Origin: Rhytidiadelphus loreus
Taxonomy: Eukaryota > Streptophyta > Bryopsida > Hypnales > Hylocomiaceae
Length of the DNA stretch: 64,000 nt
Assembly (NCBI GenBank): GCA_947034895.1
Contig: OX344765.1
Span: 28,339,001-28,403,000, forward strand
Reading direction: 5' to 3'
The notes under the pieces are model-generated. The model was not told where the DNA came from and searched no databases. It saw only the letters and a program-made list of their open reading frames with translations. The position numbers and the translations under genes were made by a program. Positions 48,871 to 61,331 of this stretch are shown here, piece by piece (position 1 is the stretch's first letter; every line of letters starts with the position of its first letter).

Positions 48871-50479
48871 ATTTTGACAATTTCTCGTGTATTGAGAAAT
48901 TGATTTGGAGGAAATCCAAACAATAAAAATGTATATCTAACTGCCTTTTATAGATATGAATTTTTTCACCAAGGAAAAAAAATTCTTCAACACTTATGGT
49001 AACTTCTCCTTCCCCTACTCCAAGGCTAAGATTGCTTCATGAAAACCAAAGCATATTACAATGCAACAATGCCTTCATAAATTTTCTCTTGTTGACTTGG
49101 TGTGACTCATACAATTTTTGAAATTCTATAAGGTAGTTGCACCTTATTCCATCCCTTAATCCAATTTAGGCCAAATGAAGTCCTTGCATTTATTTCAACA
49201 TGATAATATAGGAGAGTGCATGATCTTATGTCTTTTAGGCTAGGTGATAAGATATCAAATGCCCTCCTAGATTCTTGTTCTCAAATGACTGTAGGGACTT
49301 CATTTGCATTAGATTGGATCTAGAGGTGGAATAAGATATTGCTACCTTAGTCTCAAAATTGCTCTTTTGCACTCCGTGTCCCAATCCCAGTCACTCTATG
49401 TCTTTCTTCCTAGTTTGCCAAAGACCCCTGTTCTGAAGACTCTATAAATTGAAGACCCCTTAGATTGAAGACCCCTACAGACTTTGCAATCACTACAAGA
49501 AATTGGGCTATTTTGCGATTGCGGAAGAATGACTACGTGTGTGATGCGACTAAACAATGATTGTGGCTCCCTAATTGTAGAGTCATTCGGGAGTCTCGAA
49601 CGTGATTGCGGAATGAGCGGTTTCAAAATGCCAAAGTTTCTTCCTCTGAAGTCTATCCAGAACGCCGCCAAGCATCTGACAGAAAGTCTGCAATTGTGTC
49701 AGAGTAACAAGGAGTCATACATTGTCACTGTGAGTCACTTGTTTGTAAGTATATAGTCACTTCCCAATGACTTCAACATGACTTGACAACTTACTTGGGC
49801 ATTTCCTTAAAGACGGGGTGCTTTATTTCTTTTAATGTACTTTTCTTTTACTATAGTATGAGTTTCCTCTTCCATTTAAGACAAATATTGTAGAAAGTAT
49901 TTTTGGAAATTTATGAATTCCTCTTGTAGTATTTGTTTTTTGACTTGGACTTCTATATTTAGGTCTTATGTTACTTTTTATTCTTCCTTGAATTTGCATT
50001 GAGCACATAATTTTACTTCATCTTTCATAAGGTCTTTTAAATGACTAAAATGTAGAAGAAGAATGTATGTACGTCCAAAACCCAAAAGCGTAATTCTTAT
50101 CCCTATTTTTCATTCTCTGTCACTAGGTTTTTTCACTACATCTTTTCATTCATGAACCCCACTCTTCTCATTTTATAATTTTAAAAATTTATTATTCTCC
50201 CTATATATTTTCTTCTTCTAATTTTTTTTTCTTTGTGATTATTATTCCTACTTTTTATCGTCCTCTCAAGTCTGAAGAGTACCACAAATCATCTTCCTTT
50301 ATTATCCCTGTCTCCTTTTCTCTTATTTTCTCCCATGCATAGATTTTTCTTTTCACAATCCTTATTTTTGGTTCCTCTTCCCTATTTTTTTTATTACCCA
50401 TAATCTTATTTGTGGTATTATCCCTACTTTTTTGGAGTCCATATTATTTTCATTAACTCTTGTTTTTATCTAGTCCCGC

Positions 50480-50704
50480 AATGTGCTGAAAAACTTATTT
50501 TTTTCCACTTTAAATGCAAATATCTTGCAATCTATGCAATCAAAAATTCTGAAATTCTTTCTACACTTTTTAATATTAGTTGGGTGTAAGATCCTACAAT
50601 TAGATGTCAAAGAAAAACATTTTAAATTATTTTTTACTCTTTGCTTTAGAAATGGCAGTTTTTAGTGTTTCTTTGGTTGAAAAAAGGCCTCGCTCCTGTA
50701 GGGG
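50480..50704 (+). repeat. Second diverged relative of the piggyBac right arm
   Basis: Shares AAATATCTTGCAATCTATGC, GTAAGATCCTAC and a terminal TGTAGGGG plus TTAA (50705-50708) with the copies at 17380-17624 and 46930-47155. It lies inside the CACTA element. Confidence 0.55.
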
Positions 50705-51189
50705 TTAAAATGATGCACTCTTGGAGAGTTATTTTTCTTTTGATTTTTTTCTCTATTTACTAGTGGTTTTTTCAAAACAAACTAAAAAAATAAAGTTAGA
50801 TTGACAATGCAAAAGCGAAAAACTAAAATTTAGATGACATTTAGCACCTCTAAGAGATAGAAAAACAATTTTTCATTCTAATTTTTATAGAACTAGGTTG
50901 ACAACTTTTACAATGTCTATGTTTCATCCATTGGTTTTTGTTCACAACATTGTTAAACTTCCAATGTGGACTTAATCAATTTCATTGTGAAGGCCATAGT
51001 CAAAAGTGAGTAACTATGCGACTATATTTTGACTACGATTTACTCTAAGGTGACTACACAATGACTTCCGCGTCACTACTCTACTATTGCATTAACATTT
51101 TATAAATCCCACATGGTTTGTCTTGCCTCCTACCACCCCACTTGTATAAAAGGCTTATTATTTGAATTCTTTATATTCACACACTAAGT

Positions 51190-51355
51190 GGCTTGAAAAG
51201 TCATTTGACACATGCAAAATATAGTGTATTGTGTATCATGTATTTGTATATAGTGTATGAATCATGTGTTTGTATATGGTGTATGAATCATGTATTTGTA
51301 TGTGGTGTATGATGTATTAATGTATTTGTATATGGTGTCTGGTATATGGTGTGCT
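51190..51355. repeat. Short tandem array (TGTATTTGTATATGGTGTATGA)n
   Basis: Irregular copies of about 22-32 bp containing ATGTATTTGTATATGGTGTA, decaying to the right. Low-complexity AT/TG DNA within the CACTA element. Confidence 0.8.
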
Positions 51356-51399
51356 CATTTTGCACATTTCACCACAACTTGAAAATAATCTTCAAATCT

Positions 51400-51745
51400 A
51401 TTAGATTTTAGAAAATAATATTCACATTTCCTAGATTTTAGAATATAATCCTAGATTTTAGAAAATGATATTCACATTTCCTAGATTTTAGAATACAATC
51501 CTAGATTTCAGAAAATAATATTCACATTTTCTAAATTTCAGAATATAATCCTAGATTTCAGAAATTAATATTGACATTTCCTAGATTTCAAAAAATAATA
51601 TACATATTTTCTATATTTTAGAATACAATCCTAGATTTCAGAAGAAAAATATTCACATTTCCTAGATTTTAGAATATAATCCTAGATTTCAAAAAATAAT
51701 ATTCAAACTTCCTAGATTTTAAAATTTAATCCTAGATTTCAAAAA
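51400..51745. repeat. Tandem array of about 57-bp units
   Basis: About six copies of a unit containing TTCACATTTCCTAGATTTTA and GAATATAATCCTAGATTTCA. Spacing is regular with small indels. Part of the CACTA interior. Confidence 0.85.
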
Positions 51746-52013
51746 AGGATTAAAAAAAGGGATCATTCATGACTATGGGATGACTTCAGAATGACTGGCC
51801 ACGTGGCAACATGGGAGTCATTTCCTTAGACTTCTTTTTCTTTACCACTTTGGAAGTCCGTAAATCCTTCATCCATTTCTACATCCATTTTTTTGTTCGT
51901 TGGTGATAATAAAAGTAGAAGTCATTTATAAATGACTTGTCCACTATGACTCCAAGGCCTCCAAGTCATTTTGTAGTCAAATGTGTCCGGAATGACTGCG
52001 GGGCAGTCATATA

Positions 52014-52983
52014 CACTAGAAGAAAATGAGGGGTTTTGCAACTACAGTATGCAACTCATTTTGTAGTTGCATAGGACGTTTGCAACTAGGTGACAATGTA
52101 GAGTCCGTAGTTGCAGTGGACAAGTCGCATTAGTTGCAGTCTAGTTGCAAGGTTTTTTGTCATCCGACACCATACAAAGAACTTCATCCTTGTGTGCAAC
52201 TTGCTTGCAACTTGTAGATTTGTAAATTTTAAAATATAAATCTCAATGATTTGTAGATTTCAAATTTTCAGATCTACCTCCTTTCTAGATTTTAGAATTT
52301 CAGAACTACCTTTTTCTTAGATTTTTGAATTTCAAATCTACCTTTTTCTAGATTTCTAGATTTCAAATCTACCCTCTTCTTAGATTTCAAAATTTCAGAT
52401 CTACCTTCTTCGTAGATTTCAAAATTCAATTTCCTAGATTATAAAATTTCTTGAATTTTAATTATTTTTTAAATTCTTATATACAAAATCTACAAATTGT
52501 AGAAACCCACAAATTATAGAAATCTTAGAATTCTATCAAAAGAATTCATTACGTAAGACTATAACAACTTACAACTTACAAGTCTTATATGTTCAATCTA
52601 ATGGTACTCTTTACAATTGATATGGGTCAATTGATATAACACGAATGGGAATGAACTTTGAAAGCAACTAGGAAACAACTAGAGTGCAACTAGGAAACAA
52701 CTAGAGTGCAACTAAGAAACAACTAGCGTACAACTAGGAAACAACTATGGTCATTTTACAGTTGTATAATAGTTGCATAGGACACTAGTTGTTTCCTAGT
52801 CTTTTTTTGCAACTACAAAATGACTACTTTGCAACTAAAACAATGAATGAATGTTGTAAAACAATGACACAAAACAACTACATTAGATTTGGTGCAAATA
52901 GAGAGGAAACTAGTTGCATGACAGTTGCATAGGGCACTAGTTGCATAGTAGTTGGTTGTGCCGGACGTGTTTTTCTTCTAGTG
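52014..52983. mobile_element. Nested CACTA-type element, 970 bp, intact ends
   Basis: The left end CACTAGAAGAAAATGAGG and the right end (reverse complement) CACTAGAAGAAAAACACG share 14 bases. A perfect 3-bp target duplication ATA flanks it (52011-52013 and 52984-52986). The interior holds subterminal GTTGCA / TGCAACT motifs, a tandem array of TAGATTTCAAAATTTCAGAT-type units (52225-52440) and a 22-bp array (CTAGGAAACAACTAGAGTGC, 52660-52760). Non-autonomous. It sits near the right end of the 49491-53020 element and is therefore younger. Confidence 0.88.
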
Positions 52984-53023
52984 ATATTGAAGTCGTATTT
53001 GTGGCCACTTTCTTGTAGTGGAT

Positions 53024-55912
53024 GTTCCCACCTAAAAACTCTGAATTTTTTTTAACAGACTATGAATTCATCCCACTTGGACAGCTACTATCCACCACAC
53101 TCCATTTTTTTGGACCGCCTATAGTTTTGGTCCTTGAAGTCAACCTGATTACGACAAAATTATATTTTCAAGAAGCTTAGGCAAGCGCACATCCTGTGTG
53201 ACAATTTTGATAACATTCATTTTAAAATGAGTGTGTAGGTATCTACCTGAACTTTCAAATGGTGTTGAAAGACCAAATTGTCCTTAAAGGTTGAAGAAAT
53301 AGGAATAAGATAGGAGGTTGAAAAAGTGAGCAGGCTCTTAATAGTGTTTTCTAATATAGAGGTACAATTTGCTTTCTTCAATGTACCAATAGCATTTGTA
53401 TATGTGTCAATTATAGTGAACAAATCTATTACAACCTTACAATTGAAGAGATCTTGTTGCAATGCAATAACACCAATGAAAAAGGTTTCATCAAGTTGTA
53501 AGGTTAACTTTCATTGAAAAAACATTTGGATGTCATTAGGATTTAGTAAGAATGCATGAATACAAAATGTGAGGGTGAAAATTTGAAGGATGATATATTA
53601 GTAACATAGTTTGCATTTAATATAAGAAGATCATTAGGATTTAGTATGAACAAATGAATGAAATAAATGTGCAGATGAAAAGATGGAAAAATGGAAGGGT
53701 GATACAATTTGAAGCTTGAGATGTGATTTCAACTTCAAAATTCATAACTAATTCTACAAACTAAGGTCCCAAAAATATGAAACAACTTTAGTTAGTTGCC
53801 AATTCCATTTATCTTTCAACAAAAATTTAGAATAAAAAATCATAGATGTAATAAGGATATCTTCACCTTTTAGGAACACCAACCATTTTGCCACTAGCTA
53901 GAATAGAGTTCTTCACAATGACTTATTGACTCATTCATTAACTGTTTGAAATATGACACTCATTGACCCAAATATGACAGAGAGTTTGCTCAAACACAAC
54001 ACTAGTTTTCAAAAGGAACCAGTGGAAGTTGAAGAGTTATTTGAAGCAATCAATGAGAATTGAAGCATTTTGTACTTCAAAGATGTTTGATTAATTCCTA
54101 AATTCCAAACCCATTTTCTATCAAAAACTACTCCAACCTATCATTTTGGTAGCGTTCACCTAAAAAATCCAGGAAACATATGTTTTTTAGAATGTGACCA
54201 TAGGATCTTGCACTTTATCTGTCTTAACTCAGAGTCATGGTTAATTTTTTTTTATTGAAGTTTGATTGTATAGATTAGAAGATATTAGCATCCAAAGTTA
54301 GAAAAAAAGAAATTTTGGGACGTTGGTTTGCAATTTTAGATGACTTTGATTGTAGTATGGACTTTGAATTTTGAAGTTTTTAATGCTAAACAATTGAGTT
54401 TTAGGTCTACGAAAAAATAAGAAAAAATACACACTTGATTTTCATTCTTAAAATTTTTTTAAGGTAGAAGTAGGTTCACAATTGAACAAAAAAAAAATCA
54501 TTAATAGCTCTAAGATGGAATTGAAATAGAGTAATCCCAATGGTAAAATTGCATGCAAACTCAACCATGTCAAAAAAAATTGTGAAAATTGCATTAAAAA
54601 AATATGAACTCTATAAGTTATTTTTTCAAGAAAATGCTTAGATTGCCTGAGAAACAAGATTGTCCATAGCTTTCTCATCACTAGTCCAAATAGAATGAAT
54701 CAAATCTTCACACTTAGACAAAAATATAATGTTTCAACAAAAAATTAATTAATTAATTAAGACTTTTTGTGACTTCTTTGTACTACCCCTTGCCCCTTGT
54801 TTTTGGCTTATTGTGCCATAACTTTTGTTCCCAAGTACCACTTGAAAAATAGTATATATTTCTGGAAAACTAATGTGTTTTTCTAGCTACACAAAAAGTT
54901 TTAGAAAATCTTGATGAATATTGTGCCCATACAAGCCTATTTGAAGTCCCAATTTGTCCCATGTAGGTACAATGAACTTTAGGGGTTCACTTGTAGTTTA
55001 GTGTCAATAAAAAGTGTTCCTATGACCTCAACTTTGAAAATTCATAGTATATTCACGCAAACTCTAAAAATTCTCAAACCAATTAATTGCTTTAACTTCA
55101 ATTTCTTTTGCTAACATCGTGATATGATATTTTTCCCAAATTGTGTTCAAAATTGCTGGTTTAGAAAAGAAAAGTGTCTGTTTTAGGTGCAGAAGCCTTG
55201 CGTCCATTCCCACCGAGAGAAACTGTAGCTGCAGCTGCAGTAAGAAAATCAGTGCCAAAGACAAGACAAGACTGCAGTGCCTCATTTGCACATGAGAGGC
55301 CTGCTTGTGTGTGCCTGCGCCTGCCACTGGAAACGGTCGGTCCCCTCGGCCCGGAAGAAAGAAGAAGAATAACAACAACCCAAAAAAAAGAAGCTCGGGC
55401 TGATCTGATCATTCATTCATTCATTCAATAGCTCCGGCCCGCCTTCTCCAACTCCCTCTTCCCAAGACATGCAATCTTTGGCCGCAGCCCAGCTCCATCG
55501 ATCGTTTGAACCCTTTGAGTGGGGGATCTTTCAAGGCTAGCCTTGTACCTTAACTCATTGTTTTAGACCTTCCCCAGGCCATAGATCTCCCCCACCACAG
55601 ACAACCGTCATCAGTTAGCAAACCTCAAACTTGAGTGCCCATCACACTACAGTTGCTGGCAAGCTAGCTACCATTTTTCTCTAGATCTGTAGATGACTTA
55701 CATTATCTGCCCTTTCCTGCATTTGCTTTGTCATTTGTTGGAGACGTAACTTGAAAGAGTAACTTAAAAGTGTGGCGACGTCGGAAAGCAGGGATCCGAC
55801 GACTGAGGTTAGTATGGGATTGCAGTGGTACGTGCTAGATCTGGAGTGCAGCTAGCTAGCAAGTGAAGTTGGATCTGTTTTACAGAAGAGAGATGCAGGT
55901 GGGGTTGCAGCG
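53024..55912. other. Intergenic region before the PGP synthase gene
   Basis: AT-rich up to about 55130 with no supported gene. Around 54180-54330 lies a - strand relative of the piggyBac right-arm repeat (AATATCTTCTAATCTATACA and GTGCAAGATCCTATGG on the - strand). From 55150 the DNA becomes GC-richer and probably contains the promoter and 5' leader of the next gene. Confidence 0.55.
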
Positions 55913-55918
55913 GTGATA

Positions 55919-58206
55919 ATGATGCCGGATGGAGGGCGACGCAGCAGACATGTGAGAGAAGAAGAAGGGGGGGGAGGAGGAGGGGGAGGAGGAAGAGGAG
56001 GAGAAGCAGAAGAAGCGGAGTTCTGTGCTCGCTGTAGTAGTGGAGCTTTTGTTGAGACCACGAATGGTCATGGCGATGGCGATGGCGATGTTGGGATGGC
56101 GCGTTCTTCTTTGGCGGAGCAGAAGTTTCTGACCTTGCCGACTATTTTGACGTTGAGTCGGGTGGCTGCGGTGCCTGCTTTGCTCGCTGGTCAGTACTCT
56201 CAATTCCACCGTTTGCAATTAGAGCTCCATGCTTGTCTTGTTTTCTTGTGTATCAGAAATCTAGGTCAATTGTGGAGCTTCAAACGCTGGGGGCAATGTG
56301 GGAGGGGTTTAGGGTTAGCTTCTTGGAAAGAAAGAAACGGGTTCTGATGGAATTTCGTAATTTTGTGGTGCAGTTTTTTATTCTCAAGAAACATGGGCAA
56401 CGACGGCTGGGGCGACAATTTTTGTGGTGGCGGCTCTGACCGACTGGCTGGATGGATTCCTCGCCAGAAAGGTATTGTTTGCGGCAAATAATTCATTTTA
56501 CTTTTAGGTTAGATTTGGCTACATTTTTTGGCGGCGGTTTAGTGCCGGAACGAAGGTGCTAAAGGCGAGCATTTACCAGCTGATCGTGATTTGGGGGGGA
56601 CTGGATTTTTTGGACATTTTTCAGTAAAATTTTCTTGAAACACAAATGGAAGCTGCATCTAACCGAAGTTGTTTCATATTATTTGGATTCTTGCAGAATT
56701 AGTTATGAAAATTCAAAGTCTACAGCCTTAGTAGTCTCGAAGCTTCACCTCCCTTGCATCCCTTAAATGTACAACATCTGTGTAATGGATCACCCCATAC
56801 GTTGACTAGTCCACGCTTCTAGAATGTGGGCAGATTTAGAGCCTTCTACCTTAAATAACTCATCCGAGCAATCTTTTGTGTTGGACAATGTTTAGATGGG
56901 GTCGAGCTCTGAGTTTGGTGCTTTCTTGGATCCTGTTGCAGATAAGGTGAGTTTCATCTTTCTTCATCTTGCTCGAGTGTTTTGTTGTTGCCGCAAGACG
57001 ATCTCCAATTGCATTTTTTAGATTTTTCTATTGCAGTCTGTGATTAGTTAGAGGAGACTCAAACCATGAGGGTCCTGATCCCATCTACGTTTGTTACCAA
57101 CAGCAACTCGTCTACTCGGACACTTGGTTAGCTTTCAATTAGCTATTGGTTTAAGCATGACTTAGCTAAACGGCTATGACAACTCATCTTCGAATGGAGA
57201 TGGGGTTGTCTACTTTCACTTAAAGTGGTCTCCCGCTTTGAAATTGCATAGGAAATTCATACATAATTATAACACCTTGATGTTGACAGACTTGGCACTT
57301 ACATTCAAAGCTCTCTCCTCATTCGCACCCTTCCATGTCTTAAAATGATGCAAATAGTATCCTCTTAAGGGAACGAATTTGCTTGATTGGTGCAGTTGAT
57401 GGTAGCCACCACATTGGTGTTACTGTGCACGAGACCGCCAATGGCAGCACTAGCGAAGGTTGGCCCTTGGCTTCTTCCACTGCCAGCCATTGCCATCATT
57501 AGTCGTGAGGTACGACTTTCTACTGTCACCTCCATGTTTTTAATTCTCAAGTGTGCTATTAGCAAAGTCACAGAGGTCGTATCAAGGATACTTCTGGCCA
57601 GGGATTCACTAGTGTCCTGCTTGTTCTTTACTGCCGCAAGCTAATGAACTCTTGCATTATGCAGATTACTATGTCCGCATTACGAGAATGGGCTGCTTCT
57701 CAGGGCGGGGACATTCACAGGGTAAGAGTTTTCCTTCCCGTAGATGAGTGTATTTCATTTCACACTGCAGTGGACGTCTAGTTGCAGTAGTGTTCTTGTG
57801 TTTGCTTCCATCATCAAATGGGGATTGCAGGCTTTTTCTAAACTTGGAAACAACTGCGTTTGCAGTCTGTGGCGGTAAATAGTTTAGGCAAGTGGAAAAC
57901 AGCAGCGCAAATGGTGGCTCTGACGTTGCTACTGGCTGGCCGGGATGGCGGGTATGCAACCACCTCAATCTTTGTTTAAACTTTCATTGCTAAGAATTGA
58001 CGTGATCTCCATTTCTTGAGGTGAAAAGTACAGTACTGCTTTTCAAAAATCCTGCGTACAGTACTAAATTTGTGTGTTTTTGCTACTGCAGAGGAGGTAT
58101 TGCACTTGGAGCAGCAGGCGTGAGCTTGCTCTACATCTCTGCAGGATTAGCTTTGTGGTCTCTGGTCGTGTATATAAGATCCATGTGGAAGCGGTTAGCA
58201 AAATAA
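55919..58206 (+). CDS. PGP1: CDP-diacylglycerol-glycerol-3-phosphate 3-phosphatidyltransferase (PGP synthase)
   Basis: Makes phosphatidylglycerophosphate from CDP-diacylglycerol and glycerol-3-phosphate, the committed step to phosphatidylglycerol in plastids, mitochondria or ER. Exons: 55919-56189, 56374-56471, 56896-56946, 57396-57509, 57665-57721, 57866-57951, 58092-58206; all in phase, 263 residues. The CDP-alcohol phosphotransferase motif is complete across two exons: [11 protein letters not shown] then [13 protein letters not shown]. Several membrane helices follow ([35 protein letters not shown]). [19 protein letters not shown] opens the conserved core. The first 60 residues are unusual: a run of about 17 Gly and acidic residues, unlike a standard transit peptide, so the organelle is uncertain. 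A short upstream ATG frame (55893) overlaps the leader. ATG 55919 was taken as the first in-frame ATG. Confidence 0.92.
56550..56850. mobile_element. Decayed TTAA-type MITE in PGP synthase intron 2
   Basis: The right end GGGCAGATTTAGAGCCTTCTACC is followed by TTAA (56851-56854) and resembles the right end of the 61964-62263 element. The interior shares GTTGTTTCATATTATTTGGA and GAATTAGTTATGAAAATTCA with that element and with 8690-8760. The left end (AAGGTGCTAAAGGCGA) is decayed and lacks TTAA, so its exact start is approximate. Confidence 0.6.
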
Positions 58207-58576
58207 TTATGCTAAACCCAAGCTTCACTGTATGAACTTACCCACTAGAATGGCAGGTTAGAAGGTGACTAAAGTATAGAAACAAGTGTGAAACATTGTT
58301 TTTTTCAAGGGAATGATCATTAGGTGCACGGACCTTATTTTACAGCATGTCGTCGCAGAGTGGATGAATGGTTTTGTAGCAGCTGGATGAAATTGGCTTA
58401 GTTCTCCGTCGTTTCTTCACGTCCGATCTTTCGGTATTTGCATGTGCTTCAGATATTTGATAACGTCTGACGTGTTGGAAGAATTAGTCTTTGGAATGCG
58501 ACTGGTTCACATGGCACTCCCATCAACCGCTCTTGACGTTCGTACGCAACTTGAAGGAAGGTGGAACTCTTTTTGC

Positions 58577-59422
58577 CTAAGAGCATCCTTACCAGTGAGC
58601 TTCCCTATCCCTATGTATCTCCATTGCCCTATGTATCTCCATTGCGCAGGGAGAATTGACCCCCTCGTTGCCCCAGTCAACTTTGGTTTGAAAAAAAAGT
58701 CCCCTATGTTGTGCCAATTTTTTGGTAATTCTAGCATCTCCCAGAAGTAATTTGGGGCCTCTGATTGCAAATATGAATTTAGAATTTCAAAAAAAAATTA
58801 AGCTTTGCAAATAAAAAATTCCAGGGTTTGCCCGAGAGGGGCAATGAGGGGGTCAATTCACCCTCGCCATCTCCATTGGGGTGAAGGGGAGCAAACATGG
58901 CTGGGGTGAACTGACCCCCTTGCTTGTCCTTGAAGAAAAACCCTGAATTTTTTTATTTCCCACACATGATAAAATTTACAATTTTTGAATTCATATTTGC
59001 AATCAGAAGATCCAAATTAGCTAGGAGAGATGTAAAGCACACATTTTTTGGGCACACAATATAAGGGGTCTTTTTTTACTTGCACCTGTTGGATTCACTT
59101 GGAGGGATGAGCAAGGGGGTTAGTTCACCCTGACTAACAAAGATGGGGATAATGGAAGGCAAGACCCCACTAGTTCTACCCTAAATTTTCAACTTATTGC
59201 TAAATAGAGGTAGGGAGAAGTCAAAAGGAAATTATAGAAATAGTAATAAGTACTCCCACAAATCAATGAAGCACAATTCATATTGGAAAGGTGAAAAGTG
59301 GTTTAGGGATTACTCCATTTTAGTTCCATATCCATCATCCCATTTGGGGAATTCGGACCTCCCCTTCCTGATGAGTTTCATTTGAATATGGATAGGGAAG
59401 CCATAGGTGGAGAAGCTCTAAA
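58577..59422. repeat. Complex foldback element downstream of PGP synthase
   Basis: Outer ends AAGAGCATCCTTACCAGTGA (left) and, on the reverse strand from 59422, TTAGAGCTTCTCCACCTATG resemble each other and are both followed by GCTTCCCTATCC. An inner foldback has arms of about 190 bp (58645-58850 with 58935-59135; GATTGCAAATATGAATT pairs with AATTCATATTTGCAATC). In its centre is a third, short inverted repeat around TGACCCCCT. Nested insertion of related elements is likely. Non-coding. Confidence 0.7.
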
Positions 59423-60792
59423 CAATTTCTTTATTATTATGTTTTATTAGATTTTTAGTGGAGAAATGCATGTTAGATAGGGATAGTTTTGAGAAGATTT
59501 CAAAATGAGAAAGTGGGGAACCATTTTCTATGGTTGGTCTACATAAAGTATTTGTTTAGTTAAGGTCTCACAATTGACTTTGAAAAGTCAGAATCAACAT
59601 GTGACTAAATTCATGCATTGTAGATCAAAGTAATCAATGAGGAAATGACAATTAATAGACACACATTTTCATCATGTTCTTACTTTTCTCTCAAAAGGTA
59701 ATTGTTGTCAAAACTATTTCAAAGAGTCATCAAGTGAGGTAGAAGCACCAAAACTCAACACTTTTGTTGTCACTTGAGGTGGGAGGTCCAAATGATGATT
59801 TGGAGGGAAGAATGTTACTATACTCTAGTGAAAACCAGCCTAAATTATTTCATAATTTTTTTATATTTACACAATTTTAAAGGGTAGTTGCAAGAAACAC
59901 TTCACGTTTTTCGTTCAAAACTACGTTTTTTTTGCCATAGGACTGGTAGTACTATGCAATACTACTAATACTACGTTTCAGAAGCGTCCCGACAGATCTG
60001 CACTATTGGTTGAAGGTGCCTGCAGATCTACACCGTTGATTTAGTACTATGTAGTACTATGCAGGACTACGGACTACTACAAAGTACTATAGAAGCCATT
60101 GGGAGCAAAAAATAGCAAAAAAGGGATTTGTAGAGATTTTCGTTTTTAGTAATTCAAAAAACATTCAAAAAAATTCCATAAGAAAAGTCATTTTGCTAGA
60201 GAAGACTACGCTTGCATTGCACCAAAAAATTCATGAAGGAAATTTTTCCCTCTTCATAGCTTTCGTGCAAAGGAAGGTCACTTTGATCCCATGTGTGCAA
60301 TTGACATGATGCTATTTTCATAAAAACTCATCGTCAACCCTTTTAGTGTTAGTAGACCTCCAACATGTCCAATTTGTAGCTTCAAATTCGCATTTTTGGG
60401 TCAAAAATAGGACTAAACCCCCCCCAAATGGCCAAGGTAAACACCCAATTGGAGGCAAGTTAAAAAATAGTAAAATAATTTTTAAAAAATTAAAAAAATC
60501 ATTCAATGCCTGTAACTTTAGCATCTACCTTCATTCCAAATTTCATGTCAAATGGACAAACAATGCAAAAGTTAGGAGCAAAAAGCCAATTTTTAAGTGC
60601 AAGGGGACAAGAAATAGGACAAGTGTTTCTTGCAATCATCCTAAATGAACTATCAAAATTGATAGCATAGGGAACCTATTCACGTCTACTAGACTCCTTT
60701 TAAATAGAGATTTTCGAAACAAAAAATATCCAACTCCATTGGTTGCTTCAAAGAAATTTTCAATTCCCATTGATTGCTCCTGAAACTTTGTA
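59423..60792. other. Intergenic, no gene seen
   Basis: AT-rich. A stretch at 59945-60090 is rich in AGTACTATG / CATAGTACT-like words (TAGTACTATGCA repeated four or five times). Nothing else recognisable. Confidence 0.5.
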
Positions 60793-61030
60793 TTCCCTCA
60801 GTCTTACTAAAAACCTCTAAATTGGATATAGTGCATGTACGACTAAGAAGGTCCCATTTATTGATTTTGATTGTTGATCATTGAGCAAGCAATTTGAAAT
60901 GGAGGGCGGAGTGGATATTCACATGATTTGCATTCTAAATTGTTTGCTCAATGATCAAATTCAATAAATAAAGCAATTTAGTGGTTCATACATTATGTTT
61001 GATTTGGAGGTATTAGGAGGATTGAGGGAA
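60793..61030. mobile_element. Stowaway-like MITE, 238 bp, TA flanks
   Basis: The left end TTCCCTCAGTCTTACTAA and right end (reverse complement) TTCCCTCAATCCTCCTAA begin arms of about 105 bp, roughly 75 percent alike (TTGATCATTGAGCAAGCAAT / ATTGTTTGCTCAATGATCAA). TA duplicates at 60791-60792 and 61031-61032. Fits Tc1/mariner-derived MITEs. Confidence 0.8.
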
Positions 61031-61331
61031 TAGCAATGTTGGGTGAAGGTGGGTGGACAATTCAAGGCCTAAATGTAAATGGCAAAATTAGAAAAGGGGT
61101 GATTTTGGATCTTCTTATGGCTTTCAATTTTTTTTCTTAATAGAAAATTCTGGATGTGGATCTTGTTCCAATTTTTTGTGGAATTAAAACACATTAAAAT
61201 ATATGTGATTTTGGTATTGAATGAAGAATGTATGAATTTCAAAGTATTCTACATAGGATGAGTAAAATTGTGGTTGATTTGGATTTTGACTCTTTATGTA
61301 TCCTATTCAAGGTAGAAATGCCTAAACTTGT

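Larger units (their letters stand above)
46329..49490. other. Intergenic repeats, no gene
   Basis: Holds a relative of the piggyBac right arm (46780-47155), T-rich stretches at 47700-47760, two direct copies of CATCCGTTTTGCAAGA (48199 and 48251) and a truncated CACTA copy (48290-48870). No coding similarity found. Confidence 0.55.
49491..53020. mobile_element. CACTA-type element, 3.5 kb, with a nested second CACTA
   Basis: The left end CACTACAAGAAATTGGGC and the right end (reverse complement) CACTACAAGAAAGTGGCC match over the first 16 bases except one. Subterminal AATGACT/AGTCATT motifs abound on both sides. Flanking triplets are AAT (left) and GAT (right), so the target duplication is imperfect. 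Removing the nested element leaves about 2.56 kb. No transposase frame remains. It contains several arrays of short AT-rich repeats and a relative of the piggyBac right arm at 50480-50704. Confidence 0.7.

Noticed and set aside
53217..53462. 81-codon frame on the - strand
   Set aside because: Surrounding DNA is AT-rich repeat-like sequence; no family, splice site or second exon found.
55174..55431. Frames on both strands upstream of PGP synthase
   Set aside because: Both strands are open over the same GC-rich leader, which is expected by chance; no domain seen.
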